Shown: positions 63,799 through 64,000 of the stretch, one piece after another
Position numbering within the stretch: position 1 is the stretch's first letter
How the letters are laid out: the number at the start of each line of letters is the position of its first letter
NCBI GenBank assembly: GCA_963799395.1
Contig: CAWCWZ010000071.1
Span: forward strand, 62,001 to 126,000
Length of the DNA: 64,000 nucleotides
Direction of reading: 5' to 3'
Source: Bog-752 sp963799395
GTDB lineage: Bacteria > Actinomycetota > Thermoleophilia > UBA2241
Translations under genes and position numbers: made by a program
Notes under the pieces: generated by a model
What the model was told of the DNA's origin: nothing
What the model saw: only the letters and a program-made list of their open reading frames with translations
The model's database searches: none

Positions 63799-64000
63799 CT
63801 ACGGCAGGCCGGCGACGATGTGCTCGAGGAGCCTGATCAGCGGCGACGGATAGATCCCCAGGAAGAGCACGAGTCCCGAGACCACGACCAGCACGGAAGC
63901 GCCGGCCCGGCTGAAGGCGATGGCGTCGAGGCGCGCGAGGGGCGAGGCCGGCACGGCCACCCGCGGGCTGCTGCACGTACATGGCGACGACGATGCGCGT
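63799..64000 (-). CDS. nuoN: Probable NADH-quinone oxidoreductase subunit N (NuoN), C-terminal end only
   Basis: Partial: only the last ~67 codons are inside the window. The visible end reads RIVVAMYVQQP, then after a frame change near 63955 VAVPASPLARLDAIAF and VLVVVSGLVLFLGIYPSPLIRLL, which matches the last two spans of NuoN (MYMxEP, then GxFPxPL). NuoN is a proton-pumping membrane subunit of complex I. The call is probable rather than certain because of the short segment and the frameshift. Confidence 0.6.
   Translation of the reverse strand, partial: RASSSPCTCSSPRVAVPASPLARLDAIAFSRAGASVLVVVSGLVLFLGIYPSPLIRLLEHIVAGLP

Noticed and set aside
1..64000. tRNA, rRNA, prophage or insertion-sequence genes
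   Set aside because: I looked for T-loop motifs, rRNA cores, transposase and integrase motifs and found none that could be supported.

Overview
The window is very GC-rich bacterial chromosome. GTG and TTG starts are common, intergenic gaps are short, terminators are GC-rich hairpins without U-tracts, and several genes seem to have leaderless promoters. I infer a high-GC actinobacterium, possibly near Thermoleophilia; that placement is not proven here. I saw no rRNA, tRNA, CRISPR array, prophage, insertion sequence or replication origin.

Read as given, about 20 genes are broken by single-base frameshifts whose flanking frames still encode intact conserved protein. Examples are glycerol kinase, a ClC channel, a HAD phosphatase and a SulP permease. 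I annotate these as one gene each and treat most breaks as sequence or assembly errors.

Layout. 1-14.8 kb: mixed housekeeping and surface genes (papain-like secreted protease, DUF6421-like protein, OsmC, dienelactone hydrolase, aldo/keto reductase, a membrane-tethered ECF sigma factor, secreted beta-propeller, GT87 mannosyltransferase-like protein, lipoprotein, MalY/PatB lyase, glycerol kinase). 14.8-24.9 kb: a sugar-uptake regulon. A ROK repressor, solute-binding protein and two permeases run on the minus strand. A GH4 glycosidase lies divergent from a polysaccharide deacetylase, a BadF/NagK-type sugar kinase and an MsmK-type ATPase. The same palindrome lies at the ROK promoter and in the GH4/deacetylase divergent promoter, which ties the two halves together. 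The enzyme set suggests amino-sugar or chito-oligosaccharide use without a PTS.

25-33.7 kb: a zincin, an M20 peptidase, an HdeD-like protein, then a ~1,515-residue protein with two CoA-dehydratase-activase domains followed by iron-sulfur dehydratase-like domains, overlapping a phosphotriesterase-like lactonase gene. 33.8-46 kb: membrane proteins, an endonuclease/exonuclease/phosphatase, transporters (MFS, two-domain EamA, SulP), DUF2252, an SDR, an NDH-2-type dehydrogenase and a nucleoside-phosphorylase-like protein.

46-64 kb: envelope and stress-type genes. Small glycine-rich or SHOCT proteins, DUF6325, a ClC channel, a HAD phosphatase, LapA, an AI-2E-family transporter and a sulfatase are followed by an antiporter, a MIP channel and cardiolipin synthase. 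A tight four-gene operon then encodes a PASTA protein with a kinase fold lacking the catalytic aspartate, a glycine-zipper protein, an unknown protein and a SixA phosphatase. Two proteins of this operon have paralogues in the 46-50 kb part. The window ends inside a probable nuoN.
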